From the NCBI GenBank assembly GCA_030426955.1, contig JAUHXS010000011.1:37439-101438 (forward strand): 64,000 nt of DNA, read 5' to 3'. Below the pieces are notes generated by a model. The model had not been told where the DNA came from. It worked only from the letters and a program-made list of their open reading frames with translations, and made no database searches. Origin of the DNA: Bacteroidia bacterium. GTDB taxonomy: Bacteria > Bacteroidota > Bacteroidia > Chitinophagales > JAUHXS01. The position numbers were made by a program, and so were the translations under genes. This document shows, piece by piece, positions 63,457 to 64,000 of the stretch (positions within the stretch are counted from its first letter, which is position 1; the number at the start of each line of letters is the position of its first letter).

Positions 63457-63883
63457 ACTGTCAAATGTTTTATTAGCACAAGAAGTTACTAAAAATATAG
63501 AGTTTAAAACTGGACGAGCAGCAGGTAATACAACAGAGAAAAAGGTAAATAAAAAAGCAAGAAAAATATTCATTAATAGTTTTAGAGTAGATTATCAACT
63601 AGTTTATGTAGATCAAGAGCAAACGCGTGAAGGTGTCTATCATGGAGCAACAAGTGCAAGTCTTACTGTGGGCTTTAATGGTGTAGAAATTGAAGATTTT
63701 CAAAAAATGACAGATGATTTGTATGTAAAGTACACCGATATGCTGAAAGCAGAAGGGTATACCTTTATGACGGCAGATGACGCTTCTAGCTATAAAGTAT
63801 TTAAGGATTGGGAAAGGGTTAAAGGTCCAATCGCTTCCCAAGCAGAGAAAGTAGGATACCTTTCTACTATTCCTTCTAATTAA
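63452..63883 (+). CDS. Small secreted protein, unknown, with a frameshifted start region
   Basis: 143 residues if GTG 63452 is used (LLSNVLLAQ, then a hydrophilic mature part ending AEKVGYLSTIPSN). No known domain recognised. Upstream in the same frame the codons continue as KKIYIALFV, which with LLSNVLLAQ makes an excellent signal peptide, but the frame meets TAA at 63425-63427. The only nearby ATG (63418) is in another frame, off by one base through a run of nine A (63426-63434). With eight A the product would start MIIKKIYIALFVLLSNVLLA. So the gene is slippage-switched, decayed, or carries a sequence error. Confidence 0.6.
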   Translation: MLLSNVLLAQEVTKNIEFKTGRAAGNTTEKKVNKKARKIFINSFRVDYQLVYVDQEQTREGVYHGATSASLTVGFNGVEIEDFQKMTDDLYVKYTDMLKAEGYTFMTADDASSYKVFKDWERVKGPIASQAEKVGYLSTIPSN

Positions 63884-64000
63884 TTCAAGTTGCTAGTTAA
63901 AAAAAGGGATTAAATAAAATAGGGAAAGCGGCAAGAGATATAGACTTTTGAGGAGTCAAAACCTTAAACTCTATAATCCTATGCAACTTTCCCAAGACAA
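63884..64000. other. Right-edge region, possible start of another gene
   Basis: 117 bases. Begins with a short heptamer-like stretch (TTCAAGT, TGCTAGT). An ATG at 63981 opens a frame reading MQLSQD to the window edge; too short to judge whether it is a real gene. Confidence 0.3.

Noticed and set aside
1..64000. CRISPR array or other spacer-repeat array
   Set aside because: No set of identical 24-40-base repeats with regular unique spacers was seen; only two-copy repeats and heptamer tracts.

Overview
The window is a low-GC chromosomal segment of a free-living member of the Bacteroidota. The evidence is a bifunctional LpxC/FabZ gene in an lpxD-lpxC/fabZ-lpxA run, type IX secretion cargo with type A and type B sorting domains, an AccD without its zinc-finger cysteines, near absence of Shine-Dalgarno sequences with many TTG/GTG starts, and promoter candidates fitting the Bacteroidota TTTG-N~20-TAnnTTTG pattern. 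The sequence alone does not settle the class (Flavobacteriia or Cytophagia).

Layout. (1) 1-13154, plus strand: one long, tightly overlapping surface-polysaccharide operon. It holds a WbpB-like oxidoreductase tail, WbpD-like acetyltransferase, WbpE-like aminotransferase, two methyltransferases, a polyprenyl-phosphate glycosyltransferase, an epimerase, a GT-C-like membrane protein, a second DegT aminotransferase, a WbpG-like amidotransferase and three GT4 glycosyltransferases. Another epimerase (13123-14055, minus) overlaps it tail to tail. Together these suggest a glycan with a diacetamido/acetamidino uronic acid. (2) 14371-25543: housekeeping and small orphan genes (fbaB, accD, ffh, metal-binding lipoprotein, TPMT-like methyltransferase, STAS protein, clpC, corrinoid adenosyltransferase, SDR). 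(3) 25610-32807: LuxE-like protein, then the minus-strand lpxD-lpxC/fabZ-lpxA-ABC ATPase-aroC-dicarboxylate symporter operon. (4) 33159-37629: a secreted beta-propeller T9SS protein, an HD phosphohydrolase, a K+ channel fused to a striking 12-residue repeat solenoid, and HU. (5) 37699-43705: marR-hlyD-RND-tolC efflux operon. (6) 43848-51906: small secreted proteins, a DUF5522-like microprotein, purB, topA, a transglutaminase-like protein and PBP1A. (7) 52038-58964: two T9SS cargo proteins and two orphan proteins. (8) 58965-60012: a decayed mobile island with an IS200/IS605-type tnpA interrupted by a stop codon, its terminal hairpins, and the tail of a frameshifted Fic gene. (9) 60013-64000: murQ, an orphan, glutaryl-CoA-dehydrogenase-like gene, folB, tRNA-Cys, and a structured repeat region leading into a small secreted protein whose promoter lies between perfect 27-bp inverted repeats.

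The strongest hunt results are the candidate invertible promoter at 63344-63456 with an A9 frameshift in the gene it drives, the solenoid-K+ channel fusion, the IS200/Fic remnant flanked by 24-bp direct repeats, two covarying hairpins after tRNA-Cys, and a heptamer-periodic spacer sequence recurring in several intergenic gaps.
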